Part shown: positions 1 to 8,953 of the stretch, in pieces
How the letters are laid out: every line of letters starts with the position of its first letter
How positions within the stretch are numbered: position 1 is the first letter of the stretch
Assembly (NCBI RefSeq): GCF_013426915.1
Contig: NZ_AP023180.1
Coordinates: 2,170,001-2,234,000 of the forward strand
DNA length: 64,000 bases
Reading direction: 5' to 3'
Origin: Paraburkholderia sp. PGU19
Lineage (GTDB): Bacteria > Pseudomonadota > Gammaproteobacteria > Burkholderiales > Burkholderiaceae
Translations under genes and position numbers: made by a program
The notes under the pieces: model-generated
Seen by the model: only the letters and a program-made list of their open reading frames with translations
The model's database searches: none
Told to the model about the DNA's origin: nothing

Positions 1-222
1 TGGTTCGAATGCAAGGTGATTCCCGACGACGCCCAGCGGCACGATCTGATCCTCGCCGAAGTGGTCGCGTGCTACGCAGATAGCCGCGTCTACTCGGACA
101 ACCGCTGGCACTTCGGCGACGATCACGACATGCGCACCTGCCATTACGTGGCGGGCGGCACGTTCTTCGAAACGGGTGACACGTTTGAAGTCGATGCCGC
201 GCCCGTCGGCGGCACGCGCTGA
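1..222 (+). CDS. Flavin reductase-like protein, C-terminal fragment (5' end outside window)
   Basis: The reading frame is open from the first base and stops at 220-222, so only the last 73 residues are visible. The stretch LILAEVVACYADSRVY followed by HYVAGGTFFETGD resembles the end of flavin reductase-like (split-barrel, FMN-binding) proteins of the DIM6/NTAB type, where a conserved 'h..GEVV' strand precedes a final 'Y.GG..Y' strand. Such enzymes reduce free flavin for a partner monooxygenase or bind FMN directly. No start codon should be assigned here; the GTG at 16 is internal. The family call is moderate because the N-terminal half is missing. Confidence 0.55.
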   Translation, partial: WFECKVIPDDAQRHDLILAEVVACYADSRVYSDNRWHFGDDHDMRTCHYVAGGTFFETGDTFEVDAAPVGGTR

Positions 223-247
223 TTCGCGTCTGCGCTCGGTTCGCGCT

Positions 248-1093
248 TCAGTGCCTGAGCGGCAGCCAGATTTCGACGCCGCCCATGCCTGTCACGGTAT
301 TGAACTGCTCGCTGTAGCGCTCGAAGTTGGGCGCATCGGCGGGCGCGTGCCCAGATTCCGGCAGCCATTTGTTCCAGATCGTGTTCCACGTGCGGCGTAT
401 CGTCGAAATGTGCTCGCTGTGCGTGAACACCGCATAGCGCTGCGTGCCGATGCGCACGCGGCTCAGTTCGTCGGGCAAGCCCGAGAAATCGGCGACTTCC
501 ACACCGCACAGATAATCGAAGTTGCCGGAGTCGTCGGCGTTGTAGCAAACGCCGTACGCGACACGGCCGACCTGTCCTGGCACTTTGCCGAAGATCGCGT
601 TGAAGCGCTGCCATTGCGCGGGAATGCCCGAACTGCTCTCACAGTTGTAGCGTTCGCTTGATCCCGCTACGAGCAACGGTTTGCCGTCCACGAAACGCGG
701 CGGCTCCAGGTGAGCGAGAAGTGATTCATCCATTTTGATCGGCTCCACGAGTGCGAGGTTGTCGAGATGACCTTGCGCGCGCAACGCTTCGGGTGTGAGC
801 CCGAACTGCTCGCGAAACGCGCGCGTGAATGCCTCGTGAGAGCCGTAACCCGCGTCGACCGCGACGGCGAGGATATCCGGTGCACCGCGCGCAAGTCGCC
901 GCGCCGCTTCCGTCAGGCGGCGCGCGCGTACGTAGCGCATCACCGCAAAGCCCGTTGCAGCTTCGAACGCGCGCGACAGATGAAAGCGCGAGACGCAACC
1001 GCAACTGGCGATATCGTCGAGCGACAACTCCTCATGGAAGTGGCTTTCGATAAACCACAACGCCTTTCCAGCGGGGTTTCCGACCAGGTTCAT
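248..1093 (-). CDS. AraC-family transcriptional regulator with GyrI-like effector domain
   Basis: 281 residues. The N-terminus (about 8-105) is a double helix-turn-helix AraC domain: LSLDDIASCGCVSRFHLSRAF is the first HTH, and GYGSHEAFTRAFREQFGLTP is the signature second HTH. The C-terminal ~155 residues resemble the GyrI/BmrR-like effector-binding fold, with a run of the type RVAYGVCYN, a cytoplasmic multidrug or ligand sensor. The HTH-first order is that of Rob/SoxS-like sensors. It lies downstream of, and in the same direction as, an MFS exporter operon (1184-3009), so control of that exporter is plausible but inferred. Confidence 0.88.
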   Translation of the reverse strand: MNLVGNPAGKALWFIESHFHEELSLDDIASCGCVSRFHLSRAFEAATGFAVMRYVRARRLTEAARRLARGAPDILAVAVDAGYGSHEAFTRAFREQFGLTPEALRAQGHLDNLALVEPIKMDESLLAHLEPPRFVDGKPLLVAGSSERYNCESSSGIPAQWQRFNAIFGKVPGQVGRVAYGVCYNADDSGNFDYLCGVEVADFSGLPDELSRVRIGTQRYAVFTHSEHISTIRRTWNTIWNKWLPESGHAPADAPNFERYSEQFNTVTGMGGVEIWLPLRH

Positions 1094-1183
1094 ACGGACT
1101 CTCGTTTCGGCATGAACCCAGCATATCGATTGGACGGCCCGTTCATTTGATCGCGCTTGCGGTTCTTCAGATGCAGCGGCCCG

Positions 1184-1543
1184 TCAATCCGCCGATACGT
1201 CTTTCGCGGGCGAACCGAAATAGACCTGTACTTCGACGATCTTGCCGTTGTCGACCCGAAAGAACTCGGTATTGCGAAACGCTTCGCGGTTCACCGGCTT
1301 GCACGCATAACGCACAAAGGCTTCATTGCCTTCGCTGAACAGTTTCTCGATCTGAAAGAACTCGACCTGTTCGTTGAACGGCCAGCAGCGTTCAAAGTAC
1401 TCGCGCCGGTCGATATGAGCGTCGTGCGGACTCGTGAAATGAAAATCGTCGGCGAGGATCGCTTCGATCGCCGCGCGGTCCTGGTGCTGATACGCCGCGA
1501 AGCAGCGGCGAACCAGATCGGGCACATCCGTGGTCTTGCTCAT
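1184..1543 (-). CDS. NTF2-like / SnoaL-type nuclear transport factor 2 family protein
   Basis: 119 residues from ATG at 1543, overlapping the stop of the upstream exporter gene as ATGA, so the two are translationally coupled. The sequence (LVRRCFAAYQHQDRAAIEAILADDFHFTSP, then EFFRVDNGKIVEVQVYFG near the end) is the cone-shaped alpha+beta NTF2/SnoaL fold, used for small-molecule binding, isomerisation or hydrolysis. The substrate cannot be told from sequence. A longer reading frame running through from 2959 is only a shadow of the exporter in another frame; the ATGA start is preferred. Confidence 0.85.
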   Translation of the reverse strand: MSKTTDVPDLVRRCFAAYQHQDRAAIEAILADDFHFTSPHDAHIDRREYFERCWPFNEQVEFFQIEKLFSEGNEAFVRYACKPVNREAFRNTEFFRVDNGKIVEVQVYFGSPAKDVSAD

Positions 1544-3009
1544 GGCGATTGCTCCATCTGCTGCTTCAACGCGTCGTCGTCGCGCTCCTGTCGCGCGGCG
1601 GAGGCTGAGCCGGGCCGCAGCAACGCGCCGCCAATCGTCGCAGCCATGGCCGCGAAGATCGCGCCGATGAAAAATGCAACGTGATACCCGCTCGCGAGCG
1701 CAGCGGGCGTATCGGCTTGCTGCGCGCCGCTGCTCGCCGATTGTGCCGCCGCGAGACTCGCCAGCACCGCGAGTCCCAATGCGCCGCCCATCATGAACGA
1801 CGTGTTGACGATGCCCGACGCGAGCCCGGAATCGGTGGGATCGACATCGCTCATTGCAGCCAGCAGCATCGGATTGAACGCGACGCCCGCGCCCACGCCG
1901 AGCAACACCATGCCGGGCAGCACGTCTGCGACGAAGTGTCCGTCGACGGGCGCGCGCGCAAACAGCAGCAAGCCGAGCGCTGCGAGAAACAGGCCGACGG
2001 CGAGCGGCCGCCGGATGCCGAAGCGCATCACCATGCGCGCCGACAGGCCGAGCGAGAAGAAGCCCATGATGAGGTTCGCGGGCAGGAACGCGAGGCCGAC
2101 CTGAAGCGGCGTGTAGGCGAGCACGCGCTGCAAATAAAGCGCGGAGATGAAGAACCACGCGAACATCGCCGCCGCCCACAACACGCCGACCACGTTGGCC
2201 GTCGCGACATTGCGCAACGTGAAGAGCTTGAGCGGCATCAACGGATGCGCGACGCGTGCCTCGATGATGAGAAACGCGCCGAGCAGCGCCAGCGCGACGA
2301 CGATCAGACCGACAGTTTGCGCGGACAGCCAGCCCGCCTCGTTGCCGTTGACGATCGCGTAGACAGCCAGCATCAGCGACGCAGTGACGGTTGCCGCGCC
2401 CGCGACGTCCAGCCGTTCGCCGTGCGCGTGCCCGCGTCCGGCCGGCATCAGCGCGATGCACGCCCCATACACGGCGATTCCGATGGGCAGATTGACAAGA
2501 AAGATCCAGTGCCAGCTCAGCAGATTGGTCAGCAATCCGCCGAGCAGCACACCGATGCTGCCGCCGCCCGCGCACACAAAGCCGTAGACGCCCATCGCCT
2601 TGGCGCGTTCGCCCTCTTCGGTGAACAGATTCATGATGAGCGACAGCGAGACGGCAGACACGACCGCGCCGCCCAGCCCTTGAATGGCGCGCGCGCAAAC
2701 CAGCATGACTTGCGAGTTCGCGAGCCCGCATGCGAGCGACGCCAGCGTGAACAGCGTAATGCCCGCGAGGAAGAGCTTGCGGTGTCCGTACAGATCGCCG
2801 AGCCTGCCTCCAAGCAGCAAAAAGCCGCCGAATGTCAGCATGTACGCATTGACGACCCACACGAGCGCGGTTTCGGAGAAGCCCAGATCGGCGGCGATCG
2901 ACGGCAGGGCGACGTTGACGATCGTCGTATCGAGCACGATCATCAGCACGCCCATGCATAGCACGATCAGTGCGAGCCAGCGTTTTTTGCCTTCGATGTT
3001 ATGCGTCAT
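1540..3009 (-). CDS. DHA2-family MFS drug/solute exporter (EmrB/QacA type)
   Basis: 489 residues with about 14 hydrophobic segments, the length and count of the DHA2 (14-TMS) family. Motif D1-like LDTTIVNVALPSIAADLG lies in TM1 and the loop 2-3 motif GGRLGDLYGHRKLFL is clear. It would act in the inner membrane as a proton-driven exporter of a hydrophobic drug, toxin or metabolite. It is the first gene of a two-gene operon with the NTF2-like protein (ATGA overlap), with an AraC regulator just downstream. The start ATG at 3009 is preceded by a purine-rich 'aaggagga' ribosome site. Confidence 0.92.
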   Translation of the reverse strand: MTHNIEGKKRWLALIVLCMGVLMIVLDTTIVNVALPSIAADLGFSETALVWVVNAYMLTFGGFLLLGGRLGDLYGHRKLFLAGITLFTLASLACGLANSQVMLVCARAIQGLGGAVVSAVSLSLIMNLFTEEGERAKAMGVYGFVCAGGGSIGVLLGGLLTNLLSWHWIFLVNLPIGIAVYGACIALMPAGRGHAHGERLDVAGAATVTASLMLAVYAIVNGNEAGWLSAQTVGLIVVALALLGAFLIIEARVAHPLMPLKLFTLRNVATANVVGVLWAAAMFAWFFISALYLQRVLAYTPLQVGLAFLPANLIMGFFSLGLSARMVMRFGIRRPLAVGLFLAALGLLLFARAPVDGHFVADVLPGMVLLGVGAGVAFNPMLLAAMSDVDPTDSGLASGIVNTSFMMGGALGLAVLASLAAAQSASSGAQQADTPAALASGYHVAFFIGAIFAAMAATIGGALLRPGSASAARQERDDDALKQQMEQSP

Positions 3010-3141
3010 GCGCGCGTGTCCTCCTTGTCTGTCGATGCGCTTTCAGTCTAGCGAGCATCCGTTCCAGACGGCAACTGCAAATCGCTGCTCGCGCCGCTTC
3101 TATGTAAGACGACGATCGAATGCAGCCGGAATCGACACGGC

Positions 3142-3813
3142 TCAGCTCAATAAATCGTACTTGCCGCCGCGTTCGAGCGCGCGCTGATAGGCGGGCCGGG
3201 CATGGATCGTGTCGAGAAAACGGGCGATGGACGGATATTTCGTATCGCGGTTGCCGCGCGCGGTGGCGGCTTCGAGCGGGAAGCTCATTTGAATATCGGC
3301 GGCCGTGAATTCGCTGCCCACAAAATAGCCGGTTTTGCGTAGCGAATCTTCGATAAAACTCATATGCAGCGCGATCTGTGGATCGATGAACGTGGATTGC
3401 AACGTCGACGAGATCTTCTTCGCGATCGGCTTCGCGAAGAACGGCATCGGTGCGCTGCCGATGCGCAGCGCAACCAGCTTCAACAACAGCGGCGGCATCG
3501 CAGAGCCTTCCGCATAGTGCATCCAGTATCTGAACTGCTGGCGCTCGGGCGTGTCGGCAGCGGGCTCGAAGCGGCCCTCGCCGTAGCGTTCGAGCAGATA
3601 CTCAATGATCGCGGCGGATTCAGCGAGGGTCTGACCATCATCGGTGACGACGGGCGACTTGCCGAGGGGATGAACGGCACGCAACTCAGGCGGCGCGAGC
3701 ATCGTCTTCGGATCGCGCTGGTAACGCTTGATTTCGTACGGCACACCGAGTTCTTCGAGCAGCCACAGCACGCGCTGTGAGCGGGAGTTGTTCAGGTGGT
3801 GGACGGTGAGCAT
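3142..3813 (-). CDS. Glutathione S-transferase
   Basis: 223 residues. The N-terminal thioredoxin-like domain (MLTVHHLNNSRSQRVLWLLEEL) carries the catalytic Ser/Asn region and the GSH-binding loop GKSPVVTDDGQTLAESAAIIEYL (cis-Pro, Glu-Ser). The C-terminal half is the all-alpha GST domain. It would conjugate or isomerise electrophiles with glutathione in the cytoplasm. It starts 115 bases after the end of the dienelactone hydrolase gene in the same direction, so it may be the last gene of the anthranilate operon or have its own promoter. No substrate is implied by the sequence. Confidence 0.9.
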   Translation of the reverse strand: MLTVHHLNNSRSQRVLWLLEELGVPYEIKRYQRDPKTMLAPPELRAVHPLGKSPVVTDDGQTLAESAAIIEYLLERYGEGRFEPAADTPERQQFRYWMHYAEGSAMPPLLLKLVALRIGSAPMPFFAKPIAKKISSTLQSTFIDPQIALHMSFIEDSLRKTGYFVGSEFTAADIQMSFPLEAATARGNRDTKYPSIARFLDTIHARPAYQRALERGGKYDLLS

Positions 3814-3928
3814 GAGCGGGCGGCGAGTCGCGCGGAAAGGCCGTGTATCGGCGGAGCGAACATCATACGAGGCCGCGCGAGAGGGCGGCCTCTATTCGAT
3901 ACGATGCTTTACGTTGCACGAGCAACCA

Positions 3929-5155
3929 TCACGCCGACCACTTGTCGCCCATCAGCTGATTGGACGGCAGCTTCTCATCGAGCAGTTTGCGCGCGCTTTC
4001 GATGCCCGCAACGGGCAAGCCCTTCGGATCGAGCAAGCCGACCTGCACGAGCACGGAAGCCTGATCCCAATAGATATGCTCGTTATACAGCTTGTCGCCG
4101 CGAAAACAGACGACGGCGAGCATCGGCACCTCGAAGTATTTGCCCGTCGGCGCGACACCCGGCAACAACCAGTCGATCTCGCAGCTATGCGTGCAGGCAA
4201 AGATGAATTCATCGACGATGCGATCGGAACCGATGGTCCGCGAGATGGGAATCAGCTTCGTGTCCGGTGGGTTCGAGTTGACGAAGTGATTCGTGTAGAA
4301 GCGCTTGAGATTGTCATAACCGACGCCGCCCGTCATGGTCGGCACGTGGTTGACGTACGGTTGCGCGACCATGGTCGGCATCACGGCTTCGACGTCGCGC
4401 GTCGCGAACTCGAAGTAGCAGTGCTGTTCCCACAGCGTATTCAGATCGTAGATCGGGCCGAGCACCTTGCGCAGGAGCGCAAGCGTGCGCGAATACGCCA
4501 TCATCTCGGCGGGCTTGTCGTATTGCGGGCGCGCGGGCGCGGCGAACGCATGATCGCAGCCGGGGTACACGTACTGCTCGATGTTCGCATGCGTGCGAAG
4601 CGCGCTCATGATCTGCTCGCGCACGGGCGGCGGGCAGTACGCGTCGTTCTCTGGGAGGTGAAACACCATCGGGCAACGAATGTTCTTCACTTCGTCCAGA
4701 TACGCTTCGAGCCCGACGCCGTAATAGCTCACCGCACAATCGACATCCGTGCGCGCAGCCGCGAGCATCGCGAGCTTACCGCCGAGGCAATAGCCGACCG
4801 TGCCGATCTTGCCTTGTTGCTCGGGCAACGCGCGCAACGCATCGAGCGTCGCGGCGATATCCTGCACGGCGAGATCGACGTCGAACTTCGCGTGGAAGTC
4901 GAGCGCGCGCTTCATGTCGTCGCCGTCGTAGCCGAGCACGACATTCGGCTGCATGCGCCAGAACAGATCGGGCACGAGCACGACATAGCCTTCTTCGGCG
5001 TAACGGTCAGCCGTTTGCTTCAGATAGTCGTTGATGCCGAAAATCTCTTGCAGCAGCACGAGGCCGGGACCCGACCCCTGCGCGGGGCGCGCCATGTATG
5101 CGTTGAAACGGCCGCCATCGCGAGCGGCGACTTCGATAAAGGAACCGGCCATCAA
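3929..5155 (-). CDS. Dienelactone hydrolase-SnoaL fusion protein
   Basis: 408 residues, two domains. Residues ~1-235 are a dienelactone hydrolase alpha/beta fold with nucleophile motif GYCLGGK (Cys), acid Asp in LPENDAYCPP and His in GCDHAFAAP, so the Cys-Asp-His triad is complete. Residues ~245-408 are a SnoaL/NTF2-like domain (LWEQHCYFEFATRDVEAVMPTM...). Ordinary dienelactone hydrolases are about 230-250 residues, so the second domain is an addition. It lies 72 bases downstream of the aminobenzoate-CoA ligase in the same operon. It may hydrolyse a lactone or thioester by-product of the ring pathway; that role is inferred. Confidence 0.9.
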   Translation of the reverse strand: MMAGSFIEVAARDGGRFNAYMARPAQGSGPGLVLLQEIFGINDYLKQTADRYAEEGYVVLVPDLFWRMQPNVVLGYDGDDMKRALDFHAKFDVDLAVQDIAATLDALRALPEQQGKIGTVGYCLGGKLAMLAAARTDVDCAVSYYGVGLEAYLDEVKNIRCPMVFHLPENDAYCPPPVREQIMSALRTHANIEQYVYPGCDHAFAAPARPQYDKPAEMMAYSRTLALLRKVLGPIYDLNTLWEQHCYFEFATRDVEAVMPTMVAQPYVNHVPTMTGGVGYDNLKRFYTNHFVNSNPPDTKLIPISRTIGSDRIVDEFIFACTHSCEIDWLLPGVAPTGKYFEVPMLAVVCFRGDKLYNEHIYWDQASVLVQVGLLDPKGLPVAGIESARKLLDEKLPSNQLMGDKWSA

Positions 5156-5227
5156 ATGCTCCTCGATTGTGGGACGACGGGGACTGCGCGCGTCGCCGCT
5201 CGCCGTTATCGAATGAAGCGTCAGGCG

Positions 5228-6871
5228 CTACATCGCACGCAAAGCGAACCGCTTGAGCTTGCCGGTTTCCGTGCGAGGCAGCGCGTCGATGAAGGCGACG
5301 ACGCGCGGATACTTGTACGGCGCAACGGTATTCTTCACGAATTCCTGCAACTCCGCGACCAGTTTCTCATCGCCGCGATAGCCCGCATTGAGCACGACGA
5401 ACGCCTTCACGATCTGTCCGCGCGTCTCGTCGGGCACGCCGATCACGCCGCATTCGGCGACGGCCCGGTGCTGCATCAGCACGCTTTCCACTTCCGGGCC
5501 GGAGATGTTGTAACCCGCCGAGACGATCATGTCGTCGGCGCGCGCCTGATAGAACACGTAGCCGTCTGCGTCGATATAGACGGAATCGCCGGGCAGGTTC
5601 CAGCCGTCGCGCACGAACTTGAGCTGACGCTCGTCGGCGAGATAGCGGCAGCCGGTCGGCCCGCGCACGGCGAGCTTGCCGAGCGTGCCGGTGGGCACGG
5701 GGCGCATGTCGTCGTCGACGGCTTGCACGACATAGCCAGGCACGGCCTTGCCGATTGCGTGCGGCCGCACATCGTGTCCCGCCGACGAGATGAAGATATG
5801 AATCAGCTCAGTGCCGCCGATGCCGTCGATCATTTCGATTCCGCTCGCTTCGCGCCAAAGTTCGCGCGTCGAATCGGGCAGCGCTTCGCCTGCGGACACG
5901 GTCTTTTTCAGCGACGCAATGTCGAAGCGCGGAATCAACGGCGCCATCTGCCGATAGAACGTCGGCGCGGTGAACATCACGGTTGCCTGAAAGCGCTCGA
6001 CGTTTTGCAGCAGCGTTTCGGGCGTCTGCTTTTCGATCAGCACTGTCGATGCGCCCGCGCGCAACGGAAAGCACAGCAGCCCGCCAAGGCCGAACGTGAA
6101 CGCGAGCGGCGGCGTGCCGCAGAAGATATCGTCGGCGGTGGGCTTCAGGATGTGGCGCGGGAACAGATCGCACATCGCCAGCACGTCGCGATGGAAGTGC
6201 ATGCAGCCCTTCGGCGCGCCTGTCGTGCCGCTCGTGAAGGCGATCAGGCAGACGTCATCGGCGGCTGTGTCGCAGGCCTGGAATTCAGCCGGTTTGGATG
6301 CAGCGAGTGTTTCCAGGGAACCCACTGCGTGGTCGTCGTGAAAGACCAGCGTGTTTGTCAGGCCTTCGCAAAAGTACTCGTCGCCTTGCGTCGCGCAGCG
6401 CGCGAGTTCTTCCGTCAGGCGCGTGTCGCACAGCGCCGCGCCGATATGCGCCTTGTCGATGATCTGCTTGAGTTCCTTGGCGCGCAGCAGCGGCATGGTC
6501 GGCACGACTACCAGACCTGCCTTCAACGCCGCGAGAAACGCGACGGCCATCTGCAACGTGTTCGGCCCGCGCAGCAATACGCGATTGCCCGGTTGCAAAC
6601 CCATCTCGTCGATCAGCACATGGGCGCTGCGATTGACCATCGCGAGCAGTTCGCCATAAGTGGTCGCATGCGGCTTGCCCTCGACGTCGGACCAGATCGC
6701 AGGCCGATCGCGATGCCCGTTTTCTACGGCACGATCGAGCAGTTCAGTCGCGCAGTTGAAACGCTCCGGATACGCGACGTCCGGATTGTCGAGCAGGAAC
6801 ACCGGCCATTGATCCTGCGGCGGCAAGTGATCGCGCGCGAAAGTATCGACGTGAGCTGACGGTTCCATCAT
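5228..6871 (-). CDS. 2-aminobenzoate-CoA ligase (benzoate-CoA ligase family)
   Basis: 547 residues, an AMP-forming acyl-CoA synthetase. Visible: the phosphate loop LIAFTSGTTGAPKG, the region MIDGIGGTELIHIF (aryl-binding/ATP motif), the hinge region RADDMIVSAGYNISGPEVE, and the catalytic lysine context RTETGKLKRF at the C-terminus. Length and the FDIASLKKTVSAGEALP block match the benzoate/2-aminobenzoate-CoA ligase group. It would activate anthranilate to 2-aminobenzoyl-CoA, the first step of the operon's pathway. The start is ATG at 6871, with a second ATG immediately after. A benzoate or salicylate substrate cannot be excluded from sequence alone; the operon's monooxygenase favours 2-aminobenzoate. 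Confidence 0.88.
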   Translation of the reverse strand: MMEPSAHVDTFARDHLPPQDQWPVFLLDNPDVAYPERFNCATELLDRAVENGHRDRPAIWSDVEGKPHATTYGELLAMVNRSAHVLIDEMGLQPGNRVLLRGPNTLQMAVAFLAALKAGLVVVPTMPLLRAKELKQIIDKAHIGAALCDTRLTEELARCATQGDEYFCEGLTNTLVFHDDHAVGSLETLAASKPAEFQACDTAADDVCLIAFTSGTTGAPKGCMHFHRDVLAMCDLFPRHILKPTADDIFCGTPPLAFTFGLGGLLCFPLRAGASTVLIEKQTPETLLQNVERFQATVMFTAPTFYRQMAPLIPRFDIASLKKTVSAGEALPDSTRELWREASGIEMIDGIGGTELIHIFISSAGHDVRPHAIGKAVPGYVVQAVDDDMRPVPTGTLGKLAVRGPTGCRYLADERQLKFVRDGWNLPGDSVYIDADGYVFYQARADDMIVSAGYNISGPEVESVLMQHRAVAECGVIGVPDETRGQIVKAFVVLNAGYRGDEKLVAELQEFVKNTVAPYKYPRVVAFIDALPRTETGKLKRFALRAM

Positions 6872-6919
6872 GAAACTCCCCTGCCATACGTGATGTGCGA
6901 AATGGTTTGGTCTGCGCGG

Positions 6920-7318
6920 CTAGTCGGTAATCACGGCCGTTGCTTCGATTTCCACCTTGGCGTCGTCCTCGATCAGCGCGACGACCTGCACGGCGCTCAT
7001 CGCGATGTCGTAATCGCCGATCAGTTCGCGGAACGCCTGGCCGATCTCCTTGAGCGACGCGAGGTACTCGCGCTTGTCGGTGACGTACCACGTCATGCGC
7101 ACGAGGTGCTCGGGCTGTCCGCCTGCTTCGCGCAGTACCGCGAGCACGTTGCGCAGCGCCTGCACGGCCTGTTCGGCGAAGCGCTCGCTCGTCATGCGCG
7201 CTTCTTCGTTCCAGCCGATCTGCCCCGCGATATACACCTGTGTGCCAGTCACCGCGACACCATTGGCATAGCCCTTCGGCTTGACCCAGCCTGCGGGCAG
7301 AAGCGATCGTTTTTTCAT
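6920..7318 (-). CDS. RidA family (YjgF/YER057c/UK114) protein
   Basis: 132 residues of the trimeric RidA fold: VAVTGTQVYIAGQIGWNEE near the N-terminus, FAEQAVQALRNVLAVLREAGG, and VAMSAVQVVALIEDDAKVEIEATAVI at the C-terminus. RidA proteins hydrolyse reactive enamines/imines to ketones and ammonia, or act as accessory enzymes in ring-catabolic operons. It overlaps the upstream thioesterase by ATGA and precedes the ligase by 48 bases. In this operon an amino group on a de-aromatised ring must be removed at some point, so a deaminase role on the pathway enamine is attractive. The usual Arg that holds the substrate carboxylate is not obvious, so this stays inference. Confidence 0.88.
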   Translation of the reverse strand: MKKRSLLPAGWVKPKGYANGVAVTGTQVYIAGQIGWNEEARMTSERFAEQAVQALRNVLAVLREAGGQPEHLVRMTWYVTDKREYLASLKEIGQAFRELIGDYDIAMSAVQVVALIEDDAKVEIEATAVITD

Positions 7319-7758
7319 GAGCGTTGCTCCTCGGATTGAACGGCGTGCGGCGCGAATGCCGCGAGCGCGGCGGCGATATCGTCGGGAATGTCGATCGACT
7401 GGCCGCTTTCAAGCGATGTCGTCACAAGCACTTGCGCCGCGCGAAAGCGCACTTCTTCCGCGCAACGGGCGACGATCGCGATGCCGACCGAACGGCGTCC
7501 GATGCGCGTGACGTCCAGCGAAAGCGTGATCGTTTCGCCCATGCGGCTCGGCTTCGAAAACTCGCATTCGAGCTTCACGATAGGCAGGCCGACGCGGCGC
7601 GTCTGGATCATGTGCGCGTAGTCGATGGCGAGACGCTCGTTGAACCACTCTTCGACGAGCATGTTCGTCATCACCAGATACTGCGGAAAGTAGACGATGC
7701 CAGCCGGATCGCAATGCGCGAACCGGATGCGCATGGGCATGTCGAACGTTGTGTTCAT
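7315..7758 (-). CDS. Hotdog-fold acyl-CoA thioesterase (4-hydroxybenzoyl-CoA thioesterase type)
   Basis: 147 residues. The N-terminal [16 protein letters not shown] contains the Asp-Pro-Ala-Gly-Ile-Val-Tyr-Phe motif of the Pseudomonas-type 4-hydroxybenzoyl-CoA thioesterases, with the catalytic Asp in it. The protein is the usual single-hotdog length. It would release free acid and CoA from aromatic or alicyclic thioesters, perhaps as a relief valve when 2-aminobenzoyl-CoA or a later intermediate builds up. It overlaps the acyl-CoA dehydrogenase (upstream) and RidA (downstream) genes by 4 bases each, so it is tightly embedded in the operon. Confidence 0.88.
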   Translation of the reverse strand: MNTTFDMPMRIRFAHCDPAGIVYFPQYLVMTNMLVEEWFNERLAIDYAHMIQTRRVGLPIVKLECEFSKPSRMGETITLSLDVTRIGRRSVGIAIVARCAEEVRFRAAQVLVTTSLESGQSIDIPDDIAAALAAFAPHAVQSEEQRS

Positions 7759-8951
7759 GATTCGCGGTCCTGCTGCGCAGCCGCGTGCGCCTTGAGCAGA
7801 TCGCGTCCGACGATCAGTTGCTGCACTTCCGTCGCGCCTTCATAGATGCGCAGCGCGCGAATCTCGCGATAAAGCCTTTCGACTGTCGTGCCGCTTTGCA
7901 CGCCCATGCCGCCCCACAATTGCACGGCGGCATCGATCACCTGTTGCGCGCCTTCGCTCGCGTGCCATTTCGCCATCGCGGCTTCGCGCGTGACGCTCTC
8001 GCCCTGGTCGCGCAGCCAAGCGGCGCGATAGACGAGCAGCGCGCTGCTGTCGATGGTCAACGCCATTTGCGCGAGTTTGGTCTGCGTCAACTGAAAATCG
8101 CCGAGCGTCTGGCCGAACATCTTGCGCGACGCGGCGCGTTCCAGGCCTTCCTGCAACGCACGCCGCGCAAAGCCCAACGACGCCGCTGCGACCGACGTGC
8201 GGAAGATATCGAGCGTGCGCATCGCGATCTTGAAGCCTTCACCGGGCGCGCCGAGCATCTGGCTTCGCGGCACGCGCGCGTTGGCGAAATGCAGACGCGC
8301 AAGCGGATGCGGCGCGATCACGTCGATGCGTTCGGCGACCTGCAAACCGGGTGTATCGGCATCGACAATGAATGCGCTGATACCGCGCGCGCCGGGTGCC
8401 TCGCCCGTTCTTGCGAACACGACGTAGAAGTCGGCGATGCCGCCGTTCGAGATCCACGTCTTGTCGCCGTCGAGCACGTAGCTGTCGCCTTCCGCGCGCG
8501 CCTGCAAGGCCATTGCCGCAACATCGGAACCCGCTTCAGGTTCTGATAGCGCGAACGCTGCGATGGCTTCGCCCTTTGCGACGCGCGGCAAATAGCGCGA
8601 TTTCTGTTCATGCGTACCCGCCAGCGTGATTGCACCCGAACCGAGGCCTTGCATGGCGAGCGCGAAGTCCGCGAGGCCGTCGTGTTTCGCAAGCGTCTCG
8701 CGCAGAAGACACACGGCGCGTGTGTCGATCGTGTCGCCATGTCCGCCGTATTGCGTGCCGCCGACGCCATACTTCAACCAGCCCGCTTCGCCCAATGCGC
8801 GCACGAGTTGACGGCACGTCGTGTCGGTATCGTCATGCGGCACATGCGCGAGATGCTGCGCGGCCCAGCTTTCTATTCCATCAGCCAGTTCGCGATGACG
8901 CGCTTCGAAGAACGGCCACGCCAACGCGCCGTGCGGATCTTTCGGCTTCAC
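7755..8951 (-). CDS. Acyl-CoA dehydrogenase of the anthranilate-CoA operon
   Basis: 398 residues from a GTG start at 8951, chosen because AGGAGA lies about 8 bases upstream and the enoyl-CoA hydratase stop is only two bases before it. The longer open frame upstream is a shadow. Family features are [15 protein letters not shown] (FAD/substrate loop), [14 protein letters not shown], and the C-terminal [18 protein letters not shown], where a Glu at the usual catalytic-base position follows Tyr. It would desaturate an alicyclic acyl-CoA after ring reduction. It overlaps the thioesterase start by ATGA. Confidence 0.9.
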   Translation of the reverse strand: MKPKDPHGALAWPFFEARHRELADGIESWAAQHLAHVPHDDTDTTCRQLVRALGEAGWLKYGVGGTQYGGHGDTIDTRAVCLLRETLAKHDGLADFALAMQGLGSGAITLAGTHEQKSRYLPRVAKGEAIAAFALSEPEAGSDVAAMALQARAEGDSYVLDGDKTWISNGGIADFYVVFARTGEAPGARGISAFIVDADTPGLQVAERIDVIAPHPLARLHFANARVPRSQMLGAPGEGFKIAMRTLDIFRTSVAAASLGFARRALQEGLERAASRKMFGQTLGDFQLTQTKLAQMALTIDSSALLVYRAAWLRDQGESVTREAAMAKWHASEGAQQVIDAAVQLWGGMGVQSGTTVERLYREIRALRIYEGATEVQQLIVGRDLLKAHAAAQQDRES

Positions 8952-8953
8952 AG

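Noticed and set aside
1681..2961. A 426-codon + strand frame rich in Arg/Gln/His
   Set aside because: It is exactly antisense to the DHA2 exporter, with no recognisable family.
3728..6859. A 1043-codon open frame on the + strand
   Set aside because: It is antisense to the ligase and dienelactone hydrolase genes. Its translation is Arg/His-rich with no domain pattern, the usual GC-rich shadow of genes on the opposite strand.
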